Of a stretch of 41,583 nt of DNA, positions 7,589 through 15,095 are shown one piece after another. The translations under genes were made by a program, and so were the position numbers. The notes beneath the pieces are model-generated. The model was not told the DNA's origin. It saw only the letters and a list, made by a program, of their open reading frames with translations, and searched no databases. Position 1 is the first letter of the stretch. Each line of letters opens with the position of its first letter. This DNA comes from Microbispora corallina (GTDB lineage: Bacteria; Actinomycetota; Actinomycetes; Streptosporangiales; Streptosporangiaceae), in contig NZ_BOOC01000056.1 in the NCBI RefSeq assembly GCF_016863035.1, positions 1-41,583 on the forward strand, read 5' to 3'.

Positions 7589-8320
7589 TCACCCACGCGC
7601 GTCGGTCAGCACGCCGGCGGGGACGCGGACGGCGGCGAACGTCGTCATGCGGCGGAGACGGAAGCCGAGCGCCTCGTAGACGCGGATGGCGCCGGTGTTG
7701 CTCGCGACGGCGTGCAGGAACGGAATCTCGCCGCGGGCGCGGACGCCGGCCGCGACGGCCAGGACCAGCCGGGACGCCAGACCCCGGCGGCGGAAGGCCG
7801 GGTCGACGCAGACGGCGCTGATCTCCGTCCAGCCGGGCGGGTGCAGGCGCTCGCCGGCCATGGCGATCAGGGCGCCGTTTTGGCGGATGCCGAGATAGGT
7901 GCCCATGTCGACGGTCCGCGGCCGGAACGGGCCCGGCTGGGTGCGCTCGACGAGGTCGAGCATCTCCGGGACGTCCGCGGCCGCGAGGCGGACCGCCTCG
8001 CCGTCCGGCGCCGGCGCCACGTCGTCGCCGACCATCTGGACGCCCACGCCCTGCGCCACCACCTCCCACCCGTCCGGCGGCGGGAAGGCGCCGGCGACGG
8101 GGACCGTCGCGCCGGGTCCCGCGAGCACGGCGAGGTCGTTCCAGTCCGCAGGGCCGGGGTCGTCGGGCAGCGCGTAGAACGGCGAGACGTCGTCCGGATA
8201 GCGCACCGCGTTGCCGTGCCGCTCCGCGAAGTGCGCGTGCGGGCCGGTGAGCGAGGCCCAGGCGGGGTTGTCCAGGAGGTGGCGGTCCGCGGTCCCGCCG
8301 CCCGGCGCGCCGACGCTCAC
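7589..8320 (-). CDS. GNAT-family N-acetyltransferase
   Basis: A 243-aa GCN5-related acetyltransferase. The C-terminal half carries the acetyl-CoA site (ISAVCVDPAFRRRGLASRLV, with RRRGLA) and the beta6/7 region SNTGAIRVYEALGF. The N-terminal half is a divergent GNAT-like extension of about 110 aa. The substrate is unknown. The start is taken as the GTG overlapping the stop of a 33-codon upstream ORF (GTGA). An AGGAGGT ribosome site precedes that small ORF, so the acetyltransferase is probably translated by coupling. It is convergent with the histidine kinase pair. Confidence 0.87.
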   Translation of the reverse strand: MSVGAPGGGTADRHLLDNPAWASLTGPHAHFAERHGNAVRYPDDVSPFYALPDDPGPADWNDLAVLAGPGATVPVAGAFPPPDGWEVVAQGVGVQMVGDDVAPAPDGEAVRLAAADVPEMLDLVERTQPGPFRPRTVDMGTYLGIRQNGALIAMAGERLHPPGWTEISAVCVDPAFRRRGLASRLVLAVAAGVRARGEIPFLHAVASNTGAIRVYEALGFRLRRMTTFAAVRVPAGVLTDARG

Positions 8321-8418
8321 GCGCCCACCTCGATGGTGCCAGGGGCGTGGTCGTCCTGCGCCGCGCGCGGCGCCTCGTTCAGGGGGAACGCCCGGGTGAA
8401 CACGAACGCCTTCGGCAT
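8317..8418 (-). pseudogene. internally deleted MDR/quinone-oxidoreductase remnant
   Basis: A 33-codon ORF starting MPKAFVFTR and ending FPLNEAPRAAQDDHAPGTIEVGA. The first nine residues match the usual N-terminus of zinc-type/quinone oxidoreductases (MDR superfamily). The remainder resembles their C-terminal helix and strand (FPLxEAxxAHxxxxxxHAPGKIVL). About 270 central codons of such a protein would be missing, joined in frame. The ORF keeps a perfect AGGAGGT 5 nt before its ATG, and its stop overlaps the GNAT start. It may now serve as a translated leader for that gene. The family assignment rests on recalled motifs from two short ends. Confidence 0.5.
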
Positions 8419-8461
8419 CCGACCTCCTGTCATTCGTCCTTCTCTGCGGCATTCTAGGCTA

Positions 8462-8486
8462 ATTACCGGTAATAGCGGTAGGTAAT
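8462..8486. promoter_or_regulatory. palindromic operator upstream of the remnant/GNAT unit
   Basis: ATTACCGGTAAT is a perfect 12-bp palindrome, followed by two more GGTA(A)T half-sites ending at 8486. It sits 44-68 bp upstream of the small ORF. This looks like an HxlR- or MarR-type site, as is common before quinone oxidoreductase genes (inference). No matching regulator adjoins it. Confidence 0.45.
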
Positions 8487-8511
8487 ATGGGTAGGTCGCC
8501 CGCTGGCCGGC

Positions 8512-8544
8512 GAAAAGTTTCCTGGTTTACCTGAAAGTTTCCTG
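8512..8544. promoter_or_regulatory. paired AAAGTTTCCTG repeats
   Basis: AAAGTTTCCTG occurs at 8514-8524 and again at 8534-8544, exactly 20 bp apart (two helical turns). Each is preceded by GA, so GAAAGTTTC forms a small palindrome in the second copy. They lie about 155-185 bp upstream of the PQQ dehydrogenase start. They may be sites for a regulator of carbohydrate-active enzymes (inference). Confidence 0.4.
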
Positions 8545-8697
8545 ACCCGCTGACCGGCCGGTGAGAGGAGGCCCAGGTCATCGAGGCCGAGGGGGAGCGG
8601 GCGGAGGCCGGTCGTTGCCCGCGCCGCGGACCCCGGCTACGTTCCCGTGACACACCCGGAGCCGACAGCCGACGTTTCATCCCTCGGGGGGCACGTG

Positions 8698-10236
8698 ATG
8701 CCGCACCGTCTCGCCTCGGCCCTCGCCGCGGCCCTCACCGTCCTTGCCATCGCGGCGGCGCTCCTCGTGACCCGTCCGCCCGCCGCCGGAGCCGCGACCG
8801 GCGGGTTCGACTTCGGCCGCGCGCAGGTCTCCGCGACGGGACTCCAGGTGCCGTGGGGATTGGCGTTCCTCCCGGACGGCAGCGCCCTCGTGTCCGAACG
8901 GGACACGGCGCGCATCATGCAGGTGCGTCCCGGGTCCGCGCCCACGCCGGTGGCGACGGTCCCGAACGTCACGCCCTCGGGCGAGGGCGGTCTCCTCGGC
9001 ATCGCGGTCTCGCCCGCGTACGCGCAGGACCAGTGGATCTACGCCTACTACACCACGTCCTCGGACAACCGGGTGGTCCGCTTCCGTCTGAACGCGCCGG
9101 CCACCCAGCAGGTCATCCTGTCGGGCATCCCCCGCAACTCCTTCCACAACGGCGGACGCCTCGCGTTCGGGCCCGACGGCATGCTGTACGTCTCCGCGGG
9201 CGACGGCGGGAACACGGCCAACGCCCAGGACCTGAACAGCCTGGGCGGCAAGATCCTGCGCCTGCTGCCGGACGGCGGCGTCCCCTCGGACAACCCGATC
9301 GCGGGGTCGCGGGTGTACAGCTACGGCCATCGCAATGTGCAGGGGCTCGCCTGGGACGGGCAGGGACGGCTGTACGCCAGCGAGTTCGGCCAGAACACCT
9401 GGGACGAGATCAACCTCATCGTCGGCGGCGCGAACTACGGCTGGCCCACCTGTGAGGGGATGTGCAACGACCCGCGCTTCCGCAACCCCCTGGTGACGTG
9501 GAGCACCGCGGAGGCCTCGCCCAGCGGCCTGGCGTACGCCAACGGCACGCTCTTCGCGGGGGCGCTGCACGGGACGCGGCTGTGGACGGTGCCGGTGAAT
9601 GGCGCCACGGCCGGCACCCCCGTGGCCGAGCTCCAGGCGACGTACGGGCGCCTGCGCACGGTCGCGGTCGGACCGGACGGGTGGCTCTGGGTGACGACGA
9701 GCAACCGCGACGGCCGCGGCACTCCGGCCGCCGACGACGACCGGATCATCCGCGTCCCTCCGGCCGGCAATCCGTCGCCCTCGCCCAGCCCCTCTCCGTC
9801 GCCGTCGCCGAGTCCCTCTCCCTCTCCCTCTCCCTCTCCCTCTCCCTCGCCGAGTCCGTCGCCGTCGCCGAGTCCGTCGCCCAGCCCCTCGCCCAGCCCC
9901 TCGCCCAGCCCGTCGCCGACCGGCGGCCCGCTCAGCTGCTCCGCGACGTACCGAGTCGTCAGCCAGTGGCAGGGCGGGTTCCAGGGCGAGCTGGCGGTGC
10001 GCAACACCGGGACGGCGGCCCTGACGGGGTGGAGCGTCACCTTCACCTTCCCCGACGGCCAGCGGGTCACCCAGATCTGGGGCGGCCGCTACACCCAGTC
10101 GGGAAGCGGCGTGACGGTCCGCAACGAGACGTGGAACGGCGCCCTGGCGCCGGCCGCCTCGACGACCGCCGGCTTCCTCGCCAGTTGGTCGGGCTCCAAC
10201 CGGGTGCCGTCCGCCGTCGGGTGCGCGGCTGCCTGA
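8698..10236 (+). CDS. secreted PQQ-dependent sugar dehydrogenase with CBM2
   Basis: A 512-aa secreted enzyme. Residues 1 to about 33 are a Sec signal peptide (hydrophobic core ALAAALTVLAIAAALLV). Residues about 36-355 form a six-bladed PQQ/GSDH-type beta-propeller: VPWGLAFLPDGSALVSERD, the probable catalytic His150 in HNGGRL, and PQQ-contact GHRN (210-213). A linker of about 50 Ser-Pro residues (359-410) leads to a C-terminal CBM2 cellulose-binding module with conserved Trp and end cysteines. The ATG is chosen because GGGGGG precedes it and the signal peptide starts there. The architecture parallels the fungal AA12 pyranose dehydrogenases, which feed electrons to LPMOs (known). That role here is inference; no LPMO gene is in the window. 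Confidence 0.9.
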   Translation: MPHRLASALAAALTVLAIAAALLVTRPPAAGAATGGFDFGRAQVSATGLQVPWGLAFLPDGSALVSERDTARIMQVRPGSAPTPVATVPNVTPSGEGGLLGIAVSPAYAQDQWIYAYYTTSSDNRVVRFRLNAPATQQVILSGIPRNSFHNGGRLAFGPDGMLYVSAGDGGNTANAQDLNSLGGKILRLLPDGGVPSDNPIAGSRVYSYGHRNVQGLAWDGQGRLYASEFGQNTWDEINLIVGGANYGWPTCEGMCNDPRFRNPLVTWSTAEASPSGLAYANGTLFAGALHGTRLWTVPVNGATAGTPVAELQATYGRLRTVAVGPDGWLWVTTSNRDGRGTPAADDDRIIRVPPAGNPSPSPSPSPSPSPSPSPSPSPSPSPSPSPSPSPSPSPSPSPSPSPSPSPTGGPLSCSATYRVVSQWQGGFQGELAVRNTGTAALTGWSVTFTFPDGQRVTQIWGGRYTQSGSGVTVRNETWNGALAPAASTTAGFLASWSGSNRVPSAVGCAAA

Positions 10237-10248
10237 GACCGGCCGGAA

Positions 10249-10288
10249 CGCCCGCCGGCCCCGGCCCTCGGCCGGGCGCCGGCGGGCG
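10249..10288 (+). terminator. long hairpin terminator after the PQQ dehydrogenase
   Basis: An 18-bp stem, CGCCCGCCGGC plus CCCGGCC pairing with GGCCGGG and GCCGGCGGGCG, has one bulged C and a CTC loop, 12 nt after the stop. There is no U-tract. Confidence 0.75.
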
Positions 10289-10306
10289 CCGCCGTATCGT
10301 CCGTTC

Positions 10307-10319
10307 GCGGATAATCCGC
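10307..10319. promoter_or_regulatory. candidate MarR autoregulatory operator
   Basis: GCGGATAATCCGC is a perfect inverted repeat centred on one A, 29 bp before the MarR start codon. It overlaps a GATAAT -10-like sequence, so binding would block transcription. Confidence 0.5.
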
Positions 10320-10347
10320 AGCGGGACGACGTGGGTACGCTGGTGGC

Positions 10348-10833
10348 ATGACGGCGATGGCTCCCGCGCGCACAGAGACGGACCTGTCCTTCCTGCTCGA
10401 CCACACGAGTCACGTGCTGCGCACCCGGCTGGCGGCGGCGCTCGCCGAGATCGGGCTGACGACGCGCATGCACTGCGTGCTCGTCCACGCCATCGAGGAG
10501 GAACGCACGCAGATCCAGCTCGCCGAGCTGGGCGACATGGACAAGACCACCATGGTCGTGACCGTGGACGCGCTGGAGAAGGCGGGGTACGCCGAGCGCC
10601 GCCCGTCCAGCGTGGACCGGCGGGCGCGGATCATCGCGGTCACGGACGCCGGAGCGGAGATCGCCCGCCGCAGCCAGGAGATCGTGGACGGCGTGCACCG
10701 CGCGGCGCTCGGCTCGCTGCCGGAGGACGAGCGCGAGGTCCTCGTGCGCGCCCTGAACCGCCTGGCCGCCGGCCACCTCGCCACTCCCGCGGACGGCGCC
10801 CAGCAGGCCCGGCGAGCCCGCGAGCGAAAGTAG
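10348..10833 (+). CDS. MarR-family transcriptional regulator
   Basis: A 161-aa winged-helix regulator. The N-terminal helix reads TDLSFLLDHTSHVLRTRLAAAL. The recognition region is DMDKTTMVVTVDALEKAGYAERR, followed by the wing SSVDRRARIIAVTDAG (about 65-110). The dimerisation helices follow. MarR proteins usually repress an efflux pump and release it on binding a small aromatic ligand. An exporter gene lies 70 bp downstream on the same strand, and inverted repeats lie in front of both genes. Together these support a self-regulated drug-efflux cassette (inference). Confidence 0.9.
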   Translation: MTAMAPARTETDLSFLLDHTSHVLRTRLAAALAEIGLTTRMHCVLVHAIEEERTQIQLAELGDMDKTTMVVTVDALEKAGYAERRPSSVDRRARIIAVTDAGAEIARRSQEIVDGVHRAALGSLPEDEREVLVRALNRLAAGHLATPADGAQQARRARERK

Positions 10834-10893
10834 ATCCGTAAGGGATCGTCTACAACAAAACTATCTGCTACGGTCTTTCTCGTCGATACGAGA
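10830..10893. promoter_or_regulatory. inverted repeats before the exporter gene
   Basis: Two elements fill the MarR/exporter gap. At 10830-10853 GTAGA...TCTAC encloses GATCC...GGATC. At 10878-10893 TCTCGT-CGAT-ACGAGA is a 6-bp inverted repeat just upstream of the ribosome site. Either could be the operator through which the MarR protein controls the exporter. Confidence 0.4.
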
Positions 10894-10903
10894 CGGGAGA
10901 GAC

Positions 10904-12328
10904 ATGTCGTACACGCGAAACTCGCGCTGGACCGCGCTGGGCGTGCTGTCCGCGACGGGGCTGATGACGATCCTCGACGGGAGCATCGTGACGGTGGCGA
11001 TGCCCGCCATCCAGAGGGATCTGGGGTTCTCGTCGGCCGGGCTGAGCTGGATCGTCAACGCCTACCTGATCCCCTTCGGCGGCCTGCTGCTGCTGGCGGG
11101 AAGGCTGGGCGACCTGGTCGGGCGCCGCACGATGTTCCTGGCCGGCAACGCGATCTTCACCGCCGCCTCGCTGCTGGCCGCCGCGTCCACCGGTCCGGGG
11201 CTCCTGATCGCCGCGCGGTTCCTGCAGGGGGTGGGCAGCGCGCTCGCCTCCGCCGTGGTCCTGGGCATCCTGGTGACGCTGTTCACCGACCCCCGGGAGC
11301 GGGGGAGGGCCATTGCGATCTTCAGCTTCACCGGAGCGGCCGGCGCGTCGATCGGCCAGGTCCTGGGCGGAGTGCTCACGGACGCCCTGAGCTGGCCGTG
11401 GATCTTCCTCGTGAACGTGCCCATCGGGGTGGCCACGGTCGCGCTCGCGCTGCCGGCGCTGCCCGCCGACCGGGGCATCGGGCTGGCCGCCGGGGCCGAC
11501 GTCGCCGGCGCCGTGCTGGTGACCGCCGGTCTCATGCTGGGCATCTACACGGTCGTCGAGGTCGAGGAGTACGGCTGGCTCTCCGTCCACACGCTCGCCC
11601 TCGGCGCGGTGTCGCTGGCCCTGCTCGCCGGGTTCGTCGTGCGGCAGGCCACGGCCCGGGCCCCGCTGATGCCGCTGCGCGTCCTGCGGTCACGCAACGT
11701 GGCCGGCGCGAACCTCGCCCAGATGCTGAGCCTGTCGGGGATGTTCGCCTTCCAGGTCCTCGTCGCTCTCTACATGCAGCGGGTGCTGGGCTACGGGGCG
11801 CTGGACACGGGTCTGGCGATGCTCCCGGCCGCGGTGCTCATCGGCTCGGTCTCCCTGTTCGTGTCCGCCCGGCTCAGCGCCCGCTTCGGCGCCCGCGCCG
11901 TCCTGGTCGCCGGTCTGGCGCTCCTCGTCGGGGCGATGGCCCTGCTCACCCGCATCCCGGTGGACGCCGTCTACGTCACCCACCTGCTGCCGGTGATGCT
12001 GCTCCTCGCGGGCGGCGGGCTGGTGCTCCCGGCGCTGGCCACGCTCGGCATGTCCGGAGCGGGGGAGAGCGACGCCGGCCTGGCCTCCGGGCTGTTCGGC
12101 ACCACCCAGCAGGTCGGCATGGCCATCGGCGTCGCGGTGCTGTCCACGCTGGCCGCCTCGCGCACCGACGAGCTGCTGGCGGCCGGAGCCGGGGAGGCGG
12201 CCGCGCTGACCGGCGGCTACCGGCTGGCGTTCGCCGTCTCCGCGGGCCTGCTGGTCGCGGCGTTCGCCGTGGCGCTCGCCGTCCTGCGCCGGCCCGCCCC
12301 GGCCGCTCCGCTGCCTGCGCCTGCGTGA
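10904..12328 (+). CDS. MFS drug exporter, DHA2 (EmrB/QacA) type
   Basis: A 474-aa integral membrane transporter with about 14 hydrophobic helices. MFS motif A is RLGDLVGRR between helices 2 and 3, and the first helix carries the DHA2 motif LDGSIVTVAMPAIQRDLGFS. The family expels drugs in exchange for protons. GGGAGAG precedes the ATG. It forms a two-gene unit with the upstream MarR gene, the likely repressor. The last codons are directly followed by mobile-element debris. The coding frame ends normally (PAAPLPAPA), so the gene appears intact. Confidence 0.92.
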   Translation: MSYTRNSRWTALGVLSATGLMTILDGSIVTVAMPAIQRDLGFSSAGLSWIVNAYLIPFGGLLLLAGRLGDLVGRRTMFLAGNAIFTAASLLAAASTGPGLLIAARFLQGVGSALASAVVLGILVTLFTDPRERGRAIAIFSFTGAAGASIGQVLGGVLTDALSWPWIFLVNVPIGVATVALALPALPADRGIGLAAGADVAGAVLVTAGLMLGIYTVVEVEEYGWLSVHTLALGAVSLALLAGFVVRQATARAPLMPLRVLRSRNVAGANLAQMLSLSGMFAFQVLVALYMQRVLGYGALDTGLAMLPAAVLIGSVSLFVSARLSARFGARAVLVAGLALLVGAMALLTRIPVDAVYVTHLLPVMLLLAGGGLVLPALATLGMSGAGESDAGLASGLFGTTQQVGMAIGVAVLSTLAASRTDELLAAGAGEAAALTGGYRLAFAVSAGLLVAAFAVALAVLRRPAPAAPLPAPA

Positions 12329-12602
12329 CGTGCTCCAGCTGCAGCCGCGCGCCGGCGAGCATCTGCCCCAGCTTGTCGATCCGTGCGGCCTGGGTCGTCT
12401 CCCGCGCCTCCGCCTCCTCAGCCCTCCGGTTCGCGGCCGCGAGCGGCACGTGCCCTCCGCGGACCTGCGGCAGAAACAGGCGCGCGAGTGCCCACGAAGA
12501 ACGTCCATGGGATCCGAAGCGTTCTACGCCACCGTCGCGCAGGTAGCGGCGGAGCATCGTGATCATGTGCCTCGCCGTCGTACTGATCCCCCTCTTCCGC
12601 AT
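12320..12602 (-). pseudogene. unidentified coiled-coil gene fragment
   Basis: A minus-strand open frame whose coding-like part starts at an ATG (MRKRGISTTARHM). It continues through RYLRDGGVERFGSHGRSSW into a heptad-rich helix (AANRRAEEAEARETTQAARI, then DKLGQMLAGARLQLEHVTQAQ). Coherent sequence ends at the 3' end of the exporter gene, beyond which the frame is only antisense shadow. I do not recognise the family. The break at both a foreign gene and Tn3 debris suggests a fragment carried by a mobile element. Confidence 0.3.
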
Positions 12603-12659
12603 CAACACGGAGGGGAAGAGGTGAGGCCGCCTTAAGCAGCGTCGCGTACGGCTCCGGTC

Positions 12660-12842
12660 GTGGCTCAAGCAGTTCACAAGCGCGGCCCCATCCACCAGGA
12701 GTACCGCGACGGCATGGAGGGCCGGCTCGGCGCGCTCGGCCTGGTCCTCAACGCCATCGTGCTCTGGACGACCCGCTACATCGACGCCCTCGCCCAGCTC
12801 CAGGCCGAGGGCCACGAGATCCGCGAGGAGGACACCGTTCGC
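12660..12842 (+). pseudogene. tnpA: Tn3-family transposase C-terminal fragment
   Basis: About 60 codons encode HKRGPIHQEYRDGMEGRLGA followed by LGLVLNAIVLWTTRYIDALA and EGHEIREED. This is the highly conserved end of the Tn3-family DDE transposase (GALGLVLNAxVLWxTRYxDAA). The usual RLSPxxxxxxNxLGRY tail is missing, because the sequence switches into the end of the reductase gene. The roughly 900-codon upstream part is also absent. It is a relic only and cannot be active. Confidence 0.8.
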
Positions 12843-13466
12843 TCAGACGGGAAGTTCGGTGATGCCGAGGGCGAAGTCCAGGTTCCCCACCCCGTGGTTG
12901 GCGAGGCCCACCGTGACCACGCCCGCTCCTTCCAGCCAGTGCGCCATTTTCAGGCCGCCGACGTCCAGCGGGCGCAACCCGAGGCTCTCGATGAACGCCT
13001 CCACACGTGCCTTGGCCTGCGCATCATCGCCAGCGATGAAGACGTCGGGCCGACCCTTCTCCAGGACATGACGGTAGATGGTGTTGAACGCCTTCACCAC
13101 GCTGGCGCCGGCCGGGGCCGCCTTGGCGACCTCCTGCGCGATCGAGGTCTCCTCGCGGTGGGCCAGCCCGTCGAACGTGGAATTGAAGGGATTGCTGATG
13201 TCGACGATGACCTTGCCCGCGAGAGCGTCTCCGTACTGGGCGACGACCGGCACGACACCGTCGTACAACAGGGCCACGATGACGATGTCCCCCGCCGGGG
13301 CGGTGCCCCATTCTCCCGTCGTGGCGCCGCCGCCGAGAGCCTTGGCCAGGTCAGCGGCCTTGGACTGATCGCGGCCCATGACCTCGACGGTGTTGCCGCC
13401 CGCCACCGCCCGCGCGCCGATGGTGCGGGCCATGTTCCCGGTGCCGATGATGCTGATGTTGCTCAT
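12843..13466 (-). CDS. NADPH-dependent F420-reductase-like protein
   Basis: A 207-aa Rossmann protein beginning MSNISIIGTGNMARTIGARA, with the GTGNMA dinucleotide site followed by VMGRD. It continues with IVDISNPFN and VVKAFNTIYRHVL, typical of the F420:NADP oxidoreductase/coenzyme F420-dependent reductase family. The family moves hydride between NADPH and F420, or acts on other small substrates. AGGA precedes the ATG, and the longer frame runs into the SDR gene. It is the second gene of an SDR/reductase operon (32-nt gap). Its stop lies immediately beside the transposase fragment. Confidence 0.88.
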   Translation of the reverse strand: MSNISIIGTGNMARTIGARAVAGGNTVEVMGRDQSKAADLAKALGGGATTGEWGTAPAGDIVIVALLYDGVVPVVAQYGDALAGKVIVDISNPFNSTFDGLAHREETSIAQEVAKAAPAGASVVKAFNTIYRHVLEKGRPDVFIAGDDAQAKARVEAFIESLGLRPLDVGGLKMAHWLEGAGVVTVGLANHGVGNLDFALGITELPV

Positions 13467-13498
13467 GAGATGTCCTGCCCTGGTGGTGGTTGTTCGGT

Positions 13499-14233
13499 TC
13501 AGAGGGCGGTAGTGCCGCCGTCGACGACGAGTTCCATGCCGTTGACGTAGCTGGAGTCGTCGGAGGCGAGGAAGAGGGCGACAGTGGCGATTTCGTCGGG
13601 GCGGCCCATCTGGCCGCGGGGAATGAGGGACTCGAACTGACGCTTGGTGGCCTCGTCGAAGAGTTCTTCCTGCTTGGCAGTGGCGACCTGGCCGGGGGTC
13701 AGGACGTTGACGCGGATGCGGCGGTCCTTGAGCTCGTTGAGCCAGACGCGGGCCCATGCCTGCTGGACGGCCTTGCTGCCGGCGTAGACACTCCAGCCGG
13801 GGAAGGCGCCGAGGGATGCGTTGGAGCCGGTCATGAGGATGGAGCCGCCGTCGTTGAAGAGCGGGAGGGCCTTCTGGACGGTGAACAGGGTGCCGCGGGC
13901 GTTGAGCCCGAACCAGGTGTCGAACTGGGCCTCGGTGATCTCGCCGAGCGGGGCGGGCTCGCCGCCGCCGGCGCTGGCCCACAGCACGTCGAGGGTTCCC
14001 TTCTCCCGCTTGACGGTGTCGTACAGGCGGTCCAGGTCGTCCAGGTCGGCGGCGTCGCCCTGGACGCCGGTGACGTTGCGGCCGATTTGCTTCACGGCCT
14101 CGTCCAGGGCCTCCTGGCGGCGGCCGGTGATGAAGACGTGCGCTCCCTCATCGACGAACAGCTTCGCGCCGGCCAGCGCCATGCCGCTGGTGCCGCCGGT
14201 GATGACCGCGACCTTGCCGTCAAGCTTCCCCAT
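13499..14233 (-). CDS. SDR-family oxidoreductase
   Basis: A 244-aa short-chain dehydrogenase. The cofactor motif is TGGTSGMA, the catalytic Ser is in MTGSNAS and the Tyr/Lys pair is YAGSK. The usual NNAG is replaced by ASAG. The C-terminus reads NGMELVVDGG as in the FabG/SDR family. The start is the ATG of MGKLDGKVAVITGG; the 100-codon extension overlaps the divergent TetR gene. It is the first gene of a two-gene operon with the F420-reductase-like gene. It is divergent from a TetR gene with two matching operator sequences in between, so the TetR protein very likely controls it (inference). Confidence 0.9.
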   Translation of the reverse strand: MGKLDGKVAVITGGTSGMALAGAKLFVDEGAHVFITGRRQEALDEAVKQIGRNVTGVQGDAADLDDLDRLYDTVKREKGTLDVLWASAGGGEPAPLGEITEAQFDTWFGLNARGTLFTVQKALPLFNDGGSILMTGSNASLGAFPGWSVYAGSKAVQQAWARVWLNELKDRRIRVNVLTPGQVATAKQEELFDEATKRQFESLIPRGQMGRPDEIATVALFLASDDSSYVNGMELVVDGGTTAL

Positions 14234-14277
14234 ATTCGTTCCCTTGAGTCGGTGGTGCCGTGCGCACCAGCGGTTAC

Positions 14278-14294
14278 CGGTGTTATGTACACCG
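14278..14294. promoter_or_regulatory. TetR operator, site 1
   Basis: CGGTGTTATGTACACCG is an inverted repeat (CGGTGT/ACACCG, 5-nt centre), 45 bp upstream of the SDR start. The half-site TATGTACACCGG recurs at site 2. Confidence 0.6.
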
Positions 14295-14338
14295 ATCTGT
14301 GTGCTTACGGTACGGGGTGGGCGGCCGGGACGCAAACT

Positions 14339-14356
14339 ATGTACACCGGTCGTTAC
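14339..14356. promoter_or_regulatory. TetR operator, site 2
   Basis: TATGTACACCGGTCGTTA repeats the TATGTACACCG core of site 1, 55 bp away, and lies 23 bp before the TetR start. The pair would allow control of both divergent transcripts. Confidence 0.55.
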
Positions 14357-14378
14357 CCAGCCGGCGTACCATGGACCC

Positions 14379-14990
14379 ATGACGGAGGTGGAGAAGGGAC
14401 CCAAGGGCCGCCGCCGGGGCCGGGGCGCCCGCGAGCGCATCCTCAGCGCGTCCCAGCAGCTGTTCCGCGAGCAGGGCATCAACCGCACCGGCATGGACCA
14501 GCTGTGCGCGGCGGCCCAGGTGTCCAAGCGCACGGCCTACCAGCACTTCACCGGCAAGGACGAACTCGTCGCCGAGTACCTGCGCCGGTTCGATCCCTCT
14601 GTTCTGTCCGGCGTGTTCGACCGCACCGACCTCACGCCCCGCGAACGGCTCCTCGCCGCCTTCGACGTCCCCCCCACCACCCCCCTGTGCCCCTACATCG
14701 GCGCCGCCGTCGAACTCCACGACCCCCAGCACCCCGCATCCCAGTACGCCCGCGACTACAAGAAAGCCGTCGCCGCGCGGCTCGCCGACACCGCCCGCGA
14801 AGCCGGGGCCGCCGACCCTGAACAGCTCGGCGAGCAGCTCGCGCTGCTCATCGACGGCGCCGCGGCCCGCACCCGGGTCCTCAACGCCGACGCCTTCCCC
14901 ACCGCCGCCGCCATCGCCGCCGTCCTCATCGACACCGCCATCCCCGCCACAGCCGGCGATGACCGGCGACGAGAGGAAGTCTCGAGTTGA
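14379..14990 (+). CDS. TetR-family transcriptional regulator
   Basis: A 203-aa TetR regulator. The N-terminal HTH spans about residues 18-65 (ERILSASQQLFREQGINRTG, then MDQLCAAAQVSKRTAYQHFTGKDELV, split here). The ligand domain follows. The chosen ATG matches the family start; the frame is open far upstream but only as antisense to the SDR gene. No Shine-Dalgarno is evident, so the mRNA may be leaderless. It is divergent from the SDR/F420-reductase operon with two operators in the shared region, typical of a self-regulated TetR switch. Confidence 0.9.
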   Translation: MTEVEKGPKGRRRGRGARERILSASQQLFREQGINRTGMDQLCAAAQVSKRTAYQHFTGKDELVAEYLRRFDPSVLSGVFDRTDLTPRERLLAAFDVPPTTPLCPYIGAAVELHDPQHPASQYARDYKKAVAARLADTAREAGAADPEQLGEQLALLIDGAAARTRVLNADAFPTAAAIAAVLIDTAIPATAGDDRRREEVSS

Positions 14991-15095
14991 CGTGGCACTC
15001 CGCGGCCAGGCTGGACGCGCTGCCGGTCGCGCGTCCCGGGGTCGGCTCGTCCGGCGGTGGACGACGGCCGTCGCCCACGTCGTACTAGCCGGGGG

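Noticed and set aside
8459..8680. A 73-codon minus-strand frame between the operator and the PQQ dehydrogenase
   Set aside because: Composition is Arg/Ser/Pro-rich shadow-like with no ribosome site, and it crosses the palindrome and the paired repeats.
9772..9924. Short repeats resembling a CRISPR or satellite
   Set aside because: They are Ser-Pro codons of the linker in frame with the PQQ dehydrogenase. The units are not separated by unique spacers.
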